Assembly: GCA_964387685.1 (NCBI GenBank) | Contig: CAYLXK010000005.1 | Coordinates: 1 to 64,000 of the forward strand | Origin: Bryobacter sp964387685 | GTDB taxonomy: Bacteria; Acidobacteriota; Terriglobia; Bryobacterales; Bryobacteraceae | Reading direction: 5' to 3' | Length of the DNA: 64,000 nucleotides | Shown: positions 41,739 through 50,167 of the stretch, one piece after another | Numbering within the stretch: the first letter of the stretch is position 1 | How the letters are laid out: the number at the start of each line of letters is the position of its first letter | Notes under the pieces: generated by a model | The model's database searches: none | Told to the model about the DNA's origin: nothing | Seen by the model: only the letters and a program-made list of their open reading frames with translations | Program-made: the position numbers and the translations under genes

Positions 41739-44060
41739 TTAGATTTGGGCCTTGTTCCAGAGCCGCCGCCAGAGGCCGCGCGCGGGAGACGGAGCGATTG
41801 GCGCGGCGAGAACGGATTCGGCGGCTTCGGCGTCGGCCACCGCGCCTGAAACGGCGGGGCCGAGGGCGGGCGCGCCCAGAGTGGCGCGGTCGATGCGCCC
41901 CAGAGGGGTTAGCGGCAGGGAGTCGAGCGTGATGAAGTCTTGGGGAAAGAGAAACTCGGGCAAGATCAGGGAAAGTTCCTCGTGCATGACGCGCCTGAGG
42001 TTGGCCACATGTTTCTCCAAAACCACATAGGCCACCAGACGCGTGAGGTTGCCGGCGACTTTGCGGACGACGACGCAATCCTTGATCCAATCCGAACGGC
42101 GCAGGGCGGTTTCGATTTCGCCCAAGTCCACGCGGAGACCCTGGAACTTCACGATCTCGTCGCGGCGGGCGATGAATTCGATTTGGCCGTCTTCGGTCCA
42201 GCGGGCGAGATCGCCGGTGGCAAAGAGGCGATGGGTTTGGGCGCCGGAGGAAGCGGCGATGAAGCGTTCCTGGGTGAGGGCGGGATCGTCGAGATAGGCC
42301 CAAGCCAAGCCGGATCCTTCCAAGTGCAGTTCACCAGGCACGCCCACTGGGGTGGGGTTACCCGCGCGATCCAGGATGTGAGCGGCCATACCCTTGCGCG
42401 GACGGCCAAGCGGCAGAAAGCGGTCGAGATGATCCAGATCGCGAAGTATTGAAAGCACCGCGAAGCCGGTGCATTCGGCGGCACCGTAGGCATGGATCAG
42501 TTTGCCGCGGCCGCGTTCGGCCAAGTAGCGGCGGATGGCGCGGGGATGCAGGCGGTCTCCGCCGGTGAAGAGCCGGTCGACGGCAGCCAGCGCGGAAGGG
42601 ATTTTGTCCAACCAGGACTCCAGCAGGCCCGAAGGCAGGCACAGGGTGGTGATTTTGTGTTTCTTTAAATAGTCCGCAAAGCGGCGGGGACTGTTGAGGG
42701 CATCGTTAGGAGCGATGACGACCTTGGCGCCGTTGAGCAGAGCACCCCAGATTTCCAAGAGGGACGAATCCAGGCCAGGACGGGCCACTTGAGCGAAAAC
42801 ATCCTTGGCGCGCGGTTCGAGAAAATCCTGATCGCGCGACAGAGCGACGACGGCGCGATGGAGGACAACGACACCGCGCGAGGAAGGTTCCGGGCTAGCG
42901 GAATGGACCAAAAAGGCGGCGTGGTCGCCGCGGACTTCGACGCCGATGTTCAAGCGGGATTGGGATTCGATGGCTTTGATTTGGCGGGACCAATTGAGAA
43001 GGTCCAGTCCGAAAACAGCCGCGCGGTCGGCTTCTTTGGCGCCACACAACACGAGAGGATTGCCGCAGGCCGAAAGGCGGGCGGCGAGCATTTCGTTGGA
43101 CTCCTGAGGATCGAGAGCCAAAGCGACGCCACCGACCTTTAGGATGGCGAGCATGGCCACAATCATTTCCACAGAGGGATCGGCGAGGATCGCGACAACG
43201 GAGCCGGGGCGGACCGTGAAGTAGAGCAGGTAGTGGGCGAGACGGTTAGCGGCCAGGTTGAGTTCGTCGTAGGTGACTTGGGTCCAGGCGTCGCTAACGG
43301 CTACGCGTCCCGGAAAGGCGCGCACGACGTCTTCAAAAAGCGCATGAATGGAGGGCTCGGTAGTGGAGACGAATGGTTGGCCGTTCCAGGGGCCGCCGAG
43401 CAGTTCCGCTTCGCGGGGAGTGAGAATCGAATGGGAAGCGATGAGGGCTTCGGGATCCTGGAGGGCTTTTTGGAGGAAGCCCCAATAGTGCGCATGAAAA
43501 CGTTCCAGACGGCATTGATTCCAGGCACCGGCCCGGAAGCGCCAGCCGCAATGGGCGCTACCGGGGAGATAAACCAGGGTGAGGTCGGCGGTGGATTCCG
43601 TATGGGTGGAGAGATCTTCACGCGAAGCGGCGGCTTCGATGGTGAAGCGATATCGCGCGCCTTGAGCGAGGCGTTTGGCGGCACGGCTGACGGTGCCTTC
43701 TGCGGGCAAGAGATCTACAAATCGAAGCTGGCGGTCTTCTTCCTGCTCTAGGGCGTCGTAGCGCAGCAAAAGGGCTTCGGCGGCGGCGGCAAGGACGCGA
43801 TGGAGGCGTTCCGGGGTGTCGGCGCACTCTTCGAGCAGCGCCAAGCACGGGGGCTCCACCACACCAACCCAACCGATTAAAGCGCTAGCGTTTAGGACTT
43901 CCGGGGCGGCCATTTCGAGGGGCAGGAAGTGGGCTGGCAGGCTCGTGGACAGGGCCGTCTCTCTCCCCATCGCAGTTGCCAGACCTAACAATGATCCTGG
44001 TACTCCCTGATTTGGAACCTCTAAGCCCTGTGGCCGCTTTTTTCCCTCCAGCGAAACCAT
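41739..44060 (-). CDS. NRPS-like adenylation protein, degenerate and lacking a carrier domain
   Basis: 773 aa. Residues about 40-215 look like the C-terminal lobe of an NRPS condensation domain (the ILTPREAELLGGPWNGQ link to an adenylation domain is typical), with no HHxxxDG. Residues about 225-740 are an adenylation domain: GLDSSLLEIWGALLNGA (A4), YGAAECTG (A5), LFATGDLARW (A7), FQGLRVDLGEIE (A8) and LPLTPLGRIDR (A10). The phosphate-binding A3 loop is degenerate (SASPEPSSRG for TSGSTGxPKG) and the A10 Lys is Arg. No thiolation domain follows. AGGAGG precedes ATG 44060. The amino acid specificity cannot be read reliably. Confidence 0.85.
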   Translation of the reverse strand: MVSLEGKKRPQGLEVPNQGVPGSLLGLATAMGRETALSTSLPAHFLPLEMAAPEVLNASALIGWVGVVEPPCLALLEECADTPERLHRVLAAAAEALLLRYDALEQEEDRQLRFVDLLPAEGTVSRAAKRLAQGARYRFTIEAAASREDLSTHTESTADLTLVYLPGSAHCGWRFRAGAWNQCRLERFHAHYWGFLQKALQDPEALIASHSILTPREAELLGGPWNGQPFVSTTEPSIHALFEDVVRAFPGRVAVSDAWTQVTYDELNLAANRLAHYLLYFTVRPGSVVAILADPSVEMIVAMLAILKVGGVALALDPQESNEMLAARLSACGNPLVLCGAKEADRAAVFGLDLLNWSRQIKAIESQSRLNIGVEVRGDHAAFLVHSASPEPSSRGVVVLHRAVVALSRDQDFLEPRAKDVFAQVARPGLDSSLLEIWGALLNGAKVVIAPNDALNSPRRFADYLKKHKITTLCLPSGLLESWLDKIPSALAAVDRLFTGGDRLHPRAIRRYLAERGRGKLIHAYGAAECTGFAVLSILRDLDHLDRFLPLGRPRKGMAAHILDRAGNPTPVGVPGELHLEGSGLAWAYLDDPALTQERFIAASSGAQTHRLFATGDLARWTEDGQIEFIARRDEIVKFQGLRVDLGEIETALRRSDWIKDCVVVRKVAGNLTRLVAYVVLEKHVANLRRVMHEELSLILPEFLFPQDFITLDSLPLTPLGRIDRATLGAPALGPAVSGAVADAEAAESVLAAPIAPSPARGLWRRLWNKAQI

Positions 44061-44169
44061 TACAGGCGTAACCTCCTGATTTTGAAAGGGCCCGGGACGG
44101 CGGGCCGTTTGGATATAGTTAGGCTACGGAATGGTCCACTTGCGACCAATAGGGAAAAGGTCTACCAAG

Positions 44170-44336
44170 TACTGGTACGATGCTTGTAGCATCGTTCAAC
44201 AAGACGGGCCTAGTCTCGGGAGGCCCTAGATAGAGGCAGGTAGGGGAAGGTGGATGCTGTTGGCGGGTCCATCCCCGAGCTCTTTGGCCGGGAGGGACCT
44301 TGGCGCAGCACAGGAGACCCGAGATCGGCCGTCGGG
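44170..44336. ncRNA. Candidate structured RNA / regulatory leader in the non-coding gap 44061-44360
   Basis: This 300-base gap is the longest in the window without a gene. It holds four strong stems: ACGATGCT/AGCATCGT with loop TGT (44177-44195), GGGCCT/AGGCCC (44206-44226), a nested hairpin TGCTG (44255-44259)/CAGCA (44306-44310) around GGTCCATCCC (44266-44275)/GGGAGGGACC (44290-44299), and CCCGA (44318-44322)/TCGGG (44332-44336). The nested stem encloses a symmetric internal loop with TTGGCG on both sides. The element lies 25 bases before the 44361 gene, so it could be its leader or an independent RNA. Strand is not decided by the sequence alone. Confidence 0.45.
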
Positions 44337-44360
44337 AAATGGGTTGTAGGATGAACGAGT

Positions 44361-44639
44361 ATGCGCGAACGAATTATTTTTTTCGCTTTTTTGACGGTTT
44401 TTGCGGCAGACCTAGCTTATGCCCAGGCAAAAACGGCCGAGGAGAACGCCTCCGAACTGATGTCAACCTTAGGGTTAAGCGCCGAACAGGCGTCATTGTC
44501 GACCAAGCTCAGGATGGGGAAAAATGTCGAAGCCATCGACAAGGCGACGGACGGGCAATTGAAAGCGATGCTTTCCGCAGAGCGGATGAAAACGCTGGGT
44601 GGGCTGCGCAAAGAACGCCGCGAAAACGCGATGAAGTAG
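44361..44639 (+). CDS. Small secreted protein of unknown function
   Basis: 92 aa. A signal peptide (about residues 1-22, ending AYAQA) is followed by a short, charged, helical mature part with LGLSAEQASLSTKLRMGK and TLGGLRKERRENAMK. I do not recognise a family; it slightly resembles small periplasmic helical proteins. AGGA lies 9 bases before ATG 44361, which supports the start. It is preceded by the structured stretch at 44170-44336 and followed 8 bases later by the MmcQ/YjbR gene. Confidence 0.68.
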   Translation: MRERIIFFAFLTVFAADLAYAQAKTAEENASELMSTLGLSAEQASLSTKLRMGKNVEAIDKATDGQLKAMLSAERMKTLGGLRKERRENAMK

Positions 44640-44646
44640 GGAAAGC

Positions 44647-45006
44647 GTGCGGGAATCCAGTCGTGATCAACTGCTGCGCTTGCGGCGCCTGTGCCTGGCG
44701 CTCCCCGAGGTGAGTGAAAGGCTGAGCCATGGCGAACCCACGTTTTTTGCTAAGAAGAAAGTCTTTGCAATGTTCGACGACCATCATCATGGCGCGGACC
44801 GCATCGCCGTCTGGTTGCCCGCCGCACCGGGCGAACAAGAGGCCCTGGTAGCGGAAGCCCCCGAGGTCTTTTTTCGCCCGCCGTATGTAGGACCGAGCGG
44901 ATGGGTCGGCATCCACCTCGACAAAATAGACGACGGGGCACTCGCGGCCTTTGTCCAGAGAGCCTGGAAGATCGCGAGTGCCCCGAAGCCAAAGAAGCGG
45001 GGTTAG
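44647..45006 (+). CDS. MmcQ/YjbR family protein
   Basis: 119 aa. MmcQ/YjbR fold (CyaY-like, DNA-binding predicted): LRRLCLALPEVSERLSHGEPTFFAKKKVFAMF, DRIAVWLPAAPGEQEALV, FFRPPYVGPSGWVGIHLD and the closing AWKIASAPKPKKRG. The start is GTG 44647, 8 bases after the small secreted gene. It overlaps the end of the convergent Oar receptor by 4 bases. Function unknown in the family; the Asp/His cluster (DDHHHGAD) is a local feature. Confidence 0.88.
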   Translation: MRESSRDQLLRLRRLCLALPEVSERLSHGEPTFFAKKKVFAMFDDHHHGADRIAVWLPAAPGEQEALVAEAPEVFFRPPYVGPSGWVGIHLDKIDDGALAAFVQRAWKIASAPKPKKRG

Positions 45007-48000
45007 AAAATGATTTTCAGACCGAGCTGAATTTCGCGGGGGCCGTTAGGCGCGCCTTGCGCCCCGGTGACCCGGCCGAAATTCGGGCTGGTGATGTCGC
45101 CGTTGGGGTTGTTGAACTTCGGAGTGTTGCTGAAGTTAAAGCTTTCGGCGCGGAACTCCGCCTTCCATCGCTCGGTGAGGTTGAAGCGGCGGAAGATGGA
45201 GGCGTCCAAATTGAAGAGGCCCGGACCGGTAAAGGCGTTGCGGCCGATGTTGCCGAAGGTGCCCGCGGCGGGCTGCGCGAAGGCGCTCCGTTCAAACCAT
45301 TGGGTGTGGCTGCCCACGCCCTTGGTGTTAACGTACTCGCCCACGAGGTTGGGGTCGTTGGCGTTACCGGGGGCATTGATGATCGTGCCCGGAACGCTCA
45401 AGTTGAAAGGCGCGCCGGTCTGGAGCGTGAGGACGCCATTTACCTGCCAGCCACCGGCGAGGAGCGCCAGGGGACCGGAAGTGAGCATCTTCTTGCCCTT
45501 GCCGAAAGGCAGCTCGTAGACGTAGCTTTGGACAAAGACGTGACGCACGTCGCCGTCAGCGCGCGCGCGGTTACGGTCGGGGTTGATGTAGTAGCGGAAG
45601 CCGCCGTTGTCGGCGCCGGTGGAATCGATGGCCTTGCCCCAGGTGTAAGCCGTGGTGAGGGCGAAGCCGCCCGAGAAGCGGCGGTCGAGTTTGACCTGCA
45701 TGGAGTGGTAGTTCGAATTCGTGCCGAAGAAGATGTTATTGATGGCATCGCGACGGCCGAACTGGGTATTAAAGGGCTGGCCATTGGCGCCCGCGCCGAT
45801 GACTAAGCCCGGGTTCATGTTGAGCACGCCCGTGACGCCGGTGCCTTTGTTGCCGACGTAGGCGATCTCAAAGGCAAGCTGGCCCGGCAATTGGCGCTGC
45901 ACGGCGACGTTCCAGGACTGGATGTAGGCTTCGCGGACGTCGGGGCGGACATAATTGAAGACCGAAGCGGGCGCGGGCGTAATGATTCCGCTGTCGGGTA
46001 CGGGGAAGGGCCGGAAGGCGGGGAAGCCGCCCCGCATCTGCCCGGCGGGCACGAAGGCGCTGACGGAGGTGAAGGAATTGTTTTCCCGGACCGGGAAATT
46101 AAACGCGTAGCCGTTATCGGCCAGCGGTACAAACGAGATGCCGTAGCCCATGCGGACCACGGTCTTGTCGTTGTAGCGATAAGCCGCGCCGAAGCGAGGG
46201 GCGAAATTGGTCTTGAAGTTTTGGCGGCCCAGGTTATCTGGGATGTTGCCAAAGCCGCTTACTTCGAGGGAATTGGTAAAGGGAATGAAGTTGGAGAAGC
46301 CGCCCTTCACGCGGGGCGTCGGCGGGGGCCAGAGTTCGTGGCGGAGACCGATGTTCAGGGTCAACTTCGAGTTGACGCTCCAGTTGTCCTGAATATAGGA
46401 GAACCAGGGCTTCTGGATGAAGGTGGGGAAGATGAGGGGCAGATCGCGCCCGTAGTTGCTGGATTGGTCGAGCAGGAAACTCGCAAAGGAGTTGCCGAAG
46501 CTCTGGGGCGAGCCGGCGGTGAGCTGGCCGGCGGCGTTGCGGGTGGCCTGGACCGTGGTGCCTTCGCTAAAGGTGAAACGACCGCGAGGGCTGAAAGTCT
46601 GGTTCTGCAGCAGTTCGTCGCGGTTGCGGCGGTAGTCGACACCGAACTTGATCGTGTGATTGCCGATGATCTTCGTGTTGTTGACGATGAAGTTCAAATT
46701 CGTTTCGCCACGATCCCAGGGTAGGCTGGGAGAATAACCCACGGTGGGGTTAGAGAAACCGTTGATGACGATGTTGGACACGCCGCCCGTGAAATCGCTG
46801 ACATTCACGCCCGGAATGCCGATTTCCTCGGAAGTCCTGAGGCCGATATCGGCGTTCTCAGCCACGTTGCGGTAATAAGCGACTCCGGTGCGGATTTCGG
46901 TGATGAGCGTGGGGTTCCAGACGCGGGTGTAGTTGATAGCGGCGTTAATGGCCTTTTGTTCGCCGGTACCAGCAAAGTCGCGGAAACCGCCGCCCCGCTC
47001 GCCGTAGAGAGGCGGGTCGAAGATGGTGGAATTCTGCCGCGAATAGCGCACGCTGAGACGGTCGTTGGCGGTGATGTTGTAATCCGCCTTGCCGTCGCCG
47101 CCGTCGGTGTCCTTTTTGCGAACGGTAGAGGTCTGGAAATTCTGCAAGAAGCCGTCGGTCGTGGGCGCCGGCACCAAGGCGAGCAACCGGGCGGCGATGG
47201 GACTGATGCGGCTGGCGGGAATGGTGCGATTGGGGAAAGCGGTACGGCCCGTGCCGTCGGCGGCGCCGGAGGCGGGGTCGAAGATATCCGTACCGTTGGT
47301 CCAATTCAAATTGCCGGAGCGGAAACCCAGGGTCGGGATGGTGCCTTGGTGGAAATCGCCGCGGCGGTCGCGAATGCCCTGGTAATTCACAAAGTAGAAG
47401 AGTTTGTTTTTGAGGACAGGTCCGCCTAGCGTGAAGCCGAAATTGTTAATGGTGGTTACAGGCTTTGAGTTCGCAAAAAAGGGCCGCGCGCCCAGGCGGC
47501 TGACGCGGTTGAATTCGTACACGCTCCCGTGCAACTCGTTGGTGCCGGATTTGAAGTTCACGTTGGTGACAGCCCCGCCCGCGCGGCCGAGTTCGGCTTC
47601 ATAATTCGACGTCGTGACGTCCACCGTTTGCAGCGCTTCGATGGCCGGAATCATCGCCGTCAAGAGGCCCGTGCGCTGATTGTTGTCCACGCCTTCGAGT
47701 TGGACGTTATTGGATAGGCGGCTTTGCCCATTGACGCGGGTCGAAAGCGAGTCCTGCACGTTAAAGAACTCCGAGTGCGGGCGGAAGGAGCGCGTAGCAC
47801 CCGGCACGAGATTGAGAAGGCTTTGGAAGTTGCGGTTGTAGGCAAGCGGGAGATCGGCCAATTGGCGGGTTTCGATTTTGCGGCCCGTATCGGAGCGGTC
47901 GGTCTGGAGGACGGCGGCGTCCGCGGTGACCGAAATCGATTCGTTGATCTGGCCCGGTTGCAACTCGAAGTCCGCGCGCGAGGTGGAGTTGACGATCACA

Positions 48001-48278
48001 TCGATGGAGTCCCGGATCGACTTCCGGAACCCGGCCAGTTCAATCTCCACCCGGTAAACGCCCGGCTGCAGATTTGGAAAAGAGTAGTTGCCGCTCGCAT
48101 TGGTCTGCACTTGTTGCGACTGACCAGTTTGTGTGGCGGTAAGAGTGACTTTGGCGCCGGCTACGAGGGCGGCGGAACTATCCGTTACCGTGCCGACGAG
48201 CGAGCCATTGACGGCTTGCGAATAGGCGGCGAAAACGCCAAGCAAGCAGCAGGACAAAACAGACAAAGTTTTGCGCAT
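45003..48278 (-). CDS. Oar-like TonB-dependent outer-membrane receptor 2
   Basis: 1091 aa. Second receptor of the class described for 3935-7309, only distantly similar to it. Signal peptide about 1-22 (CLLGVFAAYSQA), carboxypeptidase regulatory-like domain (GSLVGTVTDSSAALVAGAKVTLT), plug domain (QLADLPLAYNRNFQSLLNLVPGATRSFR, LEGVDNNQRTGLLTAMIPAI) and a long beta barrel ending in aromatic IIF. AGGGG lies before ATG 48278 at 11 bases, and a TATAAT is found further upstream. Substrate unknown; the gene stands alone without an evident transport partner. Confidence 0.93.
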   Translation of the reverse strand: MRKTLSVLSCCLLGVFAAYSQAVNGSLVGTVTDSSAALVAGAKVTLTATQTGQSQQVQTNASGNYSFPNLQPGVYRVEIELAGFRKSIRDSIDVIVNSTSRADFELQPGQINESISVTADAAVLQTDRSDTGRKIETRQLADLPLAYNRNFQSLLNLVPGATRSFRPHSEFFNVQDSLSTRVNGQSRLSNNVQLEGVDNNQRTGLLTAMIPAIEALQTVDVTTSNYEAELGRAGGAVTNVNFKSGTNELHGSVYEFNRVSRLGARPFFANSKPVTTINNFGFTLGGPVLKNKLFYFVNYQGIRDRRGDFHQGTIPTLGFRSGNLNWTNGTDIFDPASGAADGTGRTAFPNRTIPASRISPIAARLLALVPAPTTDGFLQNFQTSTVRKKDTDGGDGKADYNITANDRLSVRYSRQNSTIFDPPLYGERGGGFRDFAGTGEQKAINAAINYTRVWNPTLITEIRTGVAYYRNVAENADIGLRTSEEIGIPGVNVSDFTGGVSNIVINGFSNPTVGYSPSLPWDRGETNLNFIVNNTKIIGNHTIKFGVDYRRNRDELLQNQTFSPRGRFTFSEGTTVQATRNAAGQLTAGSPQSFGNSFASFLLDQSSNYGRDLPLIFPTFIQKPWFSYIQDNWSVNSKLTLNIGLRHELWPPPTPRVKGGFSNFIPFTNSLEVSGFGNIPDNLGRQNFKTNFAPRFGAAYRYNDKTVVRMGYGISFVPLADNGYAFNFPVRENNSFTSVSAFVPAGQMRGGFPAFRPFPVPDSGIITPAPASVFNYVRPDVREAYIQSWNVAVQRQLPGQLAFEIAYVGNKGTGVTGVLNMNPGLVIGAGANGQPFNTQFGRRDAINNIFFGTNSNYHSMQVKLDRRFSGGFALTTAYTWGKAIDSTGADNGGFRYYINPDRNRARADGDVRHVFVQSYVYELPFGKGKKMLTSGPLALLAGGWQVNGVLTLQTGAPFNLSVPGTIINAPGNANDPNLVGEYVNTKGVGSHTQWFERSAFAQPAAGTFGNIGRNAFTGPGLFNLDASIFRRFNLTERWKAEFRAESFNFSNTPKFNNPNGDITSPNFGRVTGAQGAPNGPREIQLGLKIIF

Positions 48279-48321
48279 AACATTTTATCCCCTGAGAAAG
48301 ATTCAAATCAGACTGGGAGGA

Positions 48322-48327
48322 ATTATA
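48322..48327 (-). promoter_or_regulatory. Candidate -10 box of Oar receptor 2
   Basis: On the minus strand this reads TATAAT, about 44 bases before the receptor start. TTGACA directly abuts it, too close to serve as the -35; the true -35 region is weak. It also lies just downstream of the 48356-48664 gene on the same strand. Confidence 0.35.
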
Positions 48328-48355
48328 TGTCAATTTGGTTTGGAGCGGAAGGGGG

Positions 48356-48664
48356 TCAACGTTTCGCTTTGTGTTGCCAGCAGAAGCGCGAACCGGCTTC
48401 GGCGTGGCGGGTACAGCGGGTGCCGTCCTTGGTGTGGCCGGCGCAGCGAATGCGTACGGGCGCGCCTTTGAGGGTTTGGGGAAGCGGTTTCGCGGCTTCG
48501 GCGGCCTCGAGATCCTTAAGTTGCTGCTCGAGCAATTCCACTTGGGTTTGGATCTCGAAGGCTTTGACCTTGAGGTCCGCAATCTGCAGGCGCAGGGCTT
48601 CTTTCGTAGGGGCCTGGGCCGGAAGCAGGGTGGCCAGCAGCAAGAAGACCAAAGTGCGCATCAT
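48356..48664 (-). CDS. Secreted coiled-coil protein with a DUF5763-like Cys/His tail
   Basis: 102 aa. Signal peptide (about 1-18, LVFLLLATLLPAQA), a coiled-coil stretch (about 20-58; KEALRLQIADLKVKAFEIQ), a Pro-rich link, then a zinc-finger-like tail CAGHTKDGTRCTRHAEAGSRFCWQHK with the C..H...G..C.R.....FC..H pattern known from DUF5763-type proteins. Two in-frame ATGs open it. Its first codon overlaps that of the divergent methyltransferase gene (48663), so the two starts collide. Function unknown. Confidence 0.7.
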   Translation of the reverse strand: MMRTLVFLLLATLLPAQAPTKEALRLQIADLKVKAFEIQTQVELLEQQLKDLEAAEAAKPLPQTLKGAPVRIRCAGHTKDGTRCTRHAEAGSRFCWQHKAKR

Positions 48665-49412
48665 GGAAGGAGTGCGTGCCAGCGGGGAAAACTCTCAGGA
48701 AATCTTGAAGGCCAAACGGGTGGGGACCCGTAACCGCACAGGTTGGACCTCGAACGTCCTGAACGAGGTGGCGGAGATGTTTGTCGAGGCGTGCGGGCCG
48801 GGCGTGAGCGCGCTGGAAATTGGCGCGGCTTATGGAGTGGCCACTTTACCGGCCCTGGCGCGCGGGGCCAAGGTGCTGGCCAACGATCTCGACCCGGTTC
48901 ACCTGGATCGCCTTTGGAACGAGTGCCCCCCAGCAAATCGCGAACGCTTAACGCTGCTTGCGGCCCGGTTCCCGCGAAACGTGAAACTGCCGGGCGAAGC
49001 TTTCGATCTGGCGCTGGCGTCCAACGTTTTCCACTTCTTCACGGGGCGGCAAATGGAGACGGGTGCGGAGAGTCTTCGCTATTGGCTTCGCCCAGGCGGA
49101 CGGGTGTTTGTGCAGGCGGCAACGCCGTACATGGCGCCCTTTCAAGACTTTTTGCCAGAGTACGAGCGCCGCCGAGAGGACGGCATTTATTTTCCCGGCT
49201 GGATTGAAAACACGCGCGAGTATTCGAGGCATGGGCGCCTGGGCGAGATCCCAAAATCGATCCATTTGCTCGACGAGGAAGTATTGGCGCGTGTGTTTAC
49301 GGCGGCGGGGTTCGAGATCGAGCGCTGTTGGCTATACCGGCGCCGGGATTTTCCACCCACGCTCTACCTGGACGGCCGGGAGAGTGTGGGGCTGGTGGCG
49401 ATCAAAAAGTGA
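48663..49412 (+). CDS. Class I SAM-dependent methyltransferase
   Basis: 249 aa. Rossmann-type methyltransferase: SALEIGAAYGVATLPALARGAKVLANDLDP (SAM-binding motifs I and II), FDLALASNVFHFFTG, LRYWLRPGGRVFVQAATPYM. The substrate is unknown. ATG 48663 overlaps the start codon of the divergent gene; a GTG three codons later (48672) follows AAGGA closely and is an alternative start. The long open frame upstream is a shadow of Oar receptor 2. Confidence 0.85.
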   Translation: MEGVRASGENSQEILKAKRVGTRNRTGWTSNVLNEVAEMFVEACGPGVSALEIGAAYGVATLPALARGAKVLANDLDPVHLDRLWNECPPANRERLTLLAARFPRNVKLPGEAFDLALASNVFHFFTGRQMETGAESLRYWLRPGGRVFVQAATPYMAPFQDFLPEYERRREDGIYFPGWIENTREYSRHGRLGEIPKSIHLLDEEVLARVFTAAGFEIERCWLYRRRDFPPTLYLDGRESVGLVAIKK

Positions 49413-50016
49413 TGCCGTAACGGGTAAGGTGGGCGCGCAGCGCCGTTTCGCCTGTGAATTGTTCGGCCTGAATGCCAAAACTGCGGGCGGCATCGACGTA
49501 AGCCTGAATGTCGTCGGTGAAGAAGCATTCCTCGGGCCGGCAGCGGGCGTTTTCGACGGCGGCGGCAAAGATGCGCTCGTCCGGCTTCATGGCCTTTACC
49601 TCATGGGAAAGCGTGTAGGCGTCGAAATGCTGCAACAGCGGATAGCGCTCCCGCAGCCAATCGAAGTGCAGTTCATTCGTATTAGAGAGGAGCACCAGGC
49701 GGTAGCGCTGTTTGAGGGAGATCAGCAATTCTTCGCTGGTAGCCGGTTCCGGCAGAAAGATCGCATTCCAAACCTCTCGAAAATCGGCGAGCGGGAGGTC
49801 AAAACCGAGTAAGGAGGTGAAGGAAGCATGGAAAACCGCCGTGTCGATCTGGCCGGATTCATAGGCGCCGTAGAGGCCAGAGGCGCGAATGCGCTCGGCG
49901 ACAGAGGAGGCGTCCAGGCCGCTGAGACGCGCATAGGCGTCATAGCCCCGTTGAATATCGAAAGGGATCAGTACATTCCCCATGTCAAAGAGAATCGAGT
50001 GGATCACGCTCCGCAT
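49402..50016 (-). CDS. HAD family hydrolase (haloacid dehalogenase-like phosphatase)
   Basis: 204 aa. HAD fold with cap: motif I FDMGNVLIPFD, motif II LLSNTNELHFD, motif III Lys in VKAMKPDERIFAAA, motif IV FFTDDIQAYVDAA. Motif I has Met-Gly after the first Asp (DMGN) where classic HADs have DxDGT; such DxGN types are common in the YihX/epoxide-hydrolase-like group. Substrate not known. ATG 50016 fits the first strand; the frame extends upstream without support. Convergent with the methyltransferase, overlapping 11 bases at the ends. Confidence 0.88.
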   Translation of the reverse strand: MRSVIHSILFDMGNVLIPFDIQRGYDAYARLSGLDASSVAERIRASGLYGAYESGQIDTAVFHASFTSLLGFDLPLADFREVWNAIFLPEPATSEELLISLKQRYRLVLLSNTNELHFDWLRERYPLLQHFDAYTLSHEVKAMKPDERIFAAAVENARCRPEECFFTDDIQAYVDAARSFGIQAEQFTGETALRAHLTRYGITF

Positions 50017-50119
50017 TGTAGCGAGCCGACAAATATTTTTTTGAGATTCTTGTCCTTTTTTACCGGGGAAATGCGCTTTTACCAACGAAGCGGTTTTGCC
50101 GCTCTCAAAGGGTTCGGCA

Positions 50120-50149
50120 GCGGTGGCGAAAGGGACGAGTCGCCACCGC
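50120..50149. terminator. Strong stem-loop between DUF4159 gene and HAD gene
   Basis: GCGGTGGCGA (50120-50129) pairs perfectly with TCGCCACCGC (50140-50149), and five more pairs with one bulge extend the stem. On the minus strand it lies 18 bases after the DUF4159 stop, where a terminator would be. No U-tract follows, so it may be a processing or stabilising hairpin. Confidence 0.45.
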
Positions 50150-50167
50150 CTGTCGGCCTTTATTGCG

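Noticed and set aside
44152..44319. Resemblance to a cobalamin riboswitch (AATAGGGAA, GGGGAAGG, CAGGAGACC)
   Set aside because: The CAGGAGACC box and the spacing look suggestive, but the core GGTGxAATCC and CCCCGCAAC elements and the GCCACTG box are missing, and the downstream gene has no B12 link.
47724..48662. N-terminal extension of the methyltransferase frame
   Set aside because: It runs antisense through Oar receptor 2 and the DUF5763-like gene and shows no methyltransferase motif.
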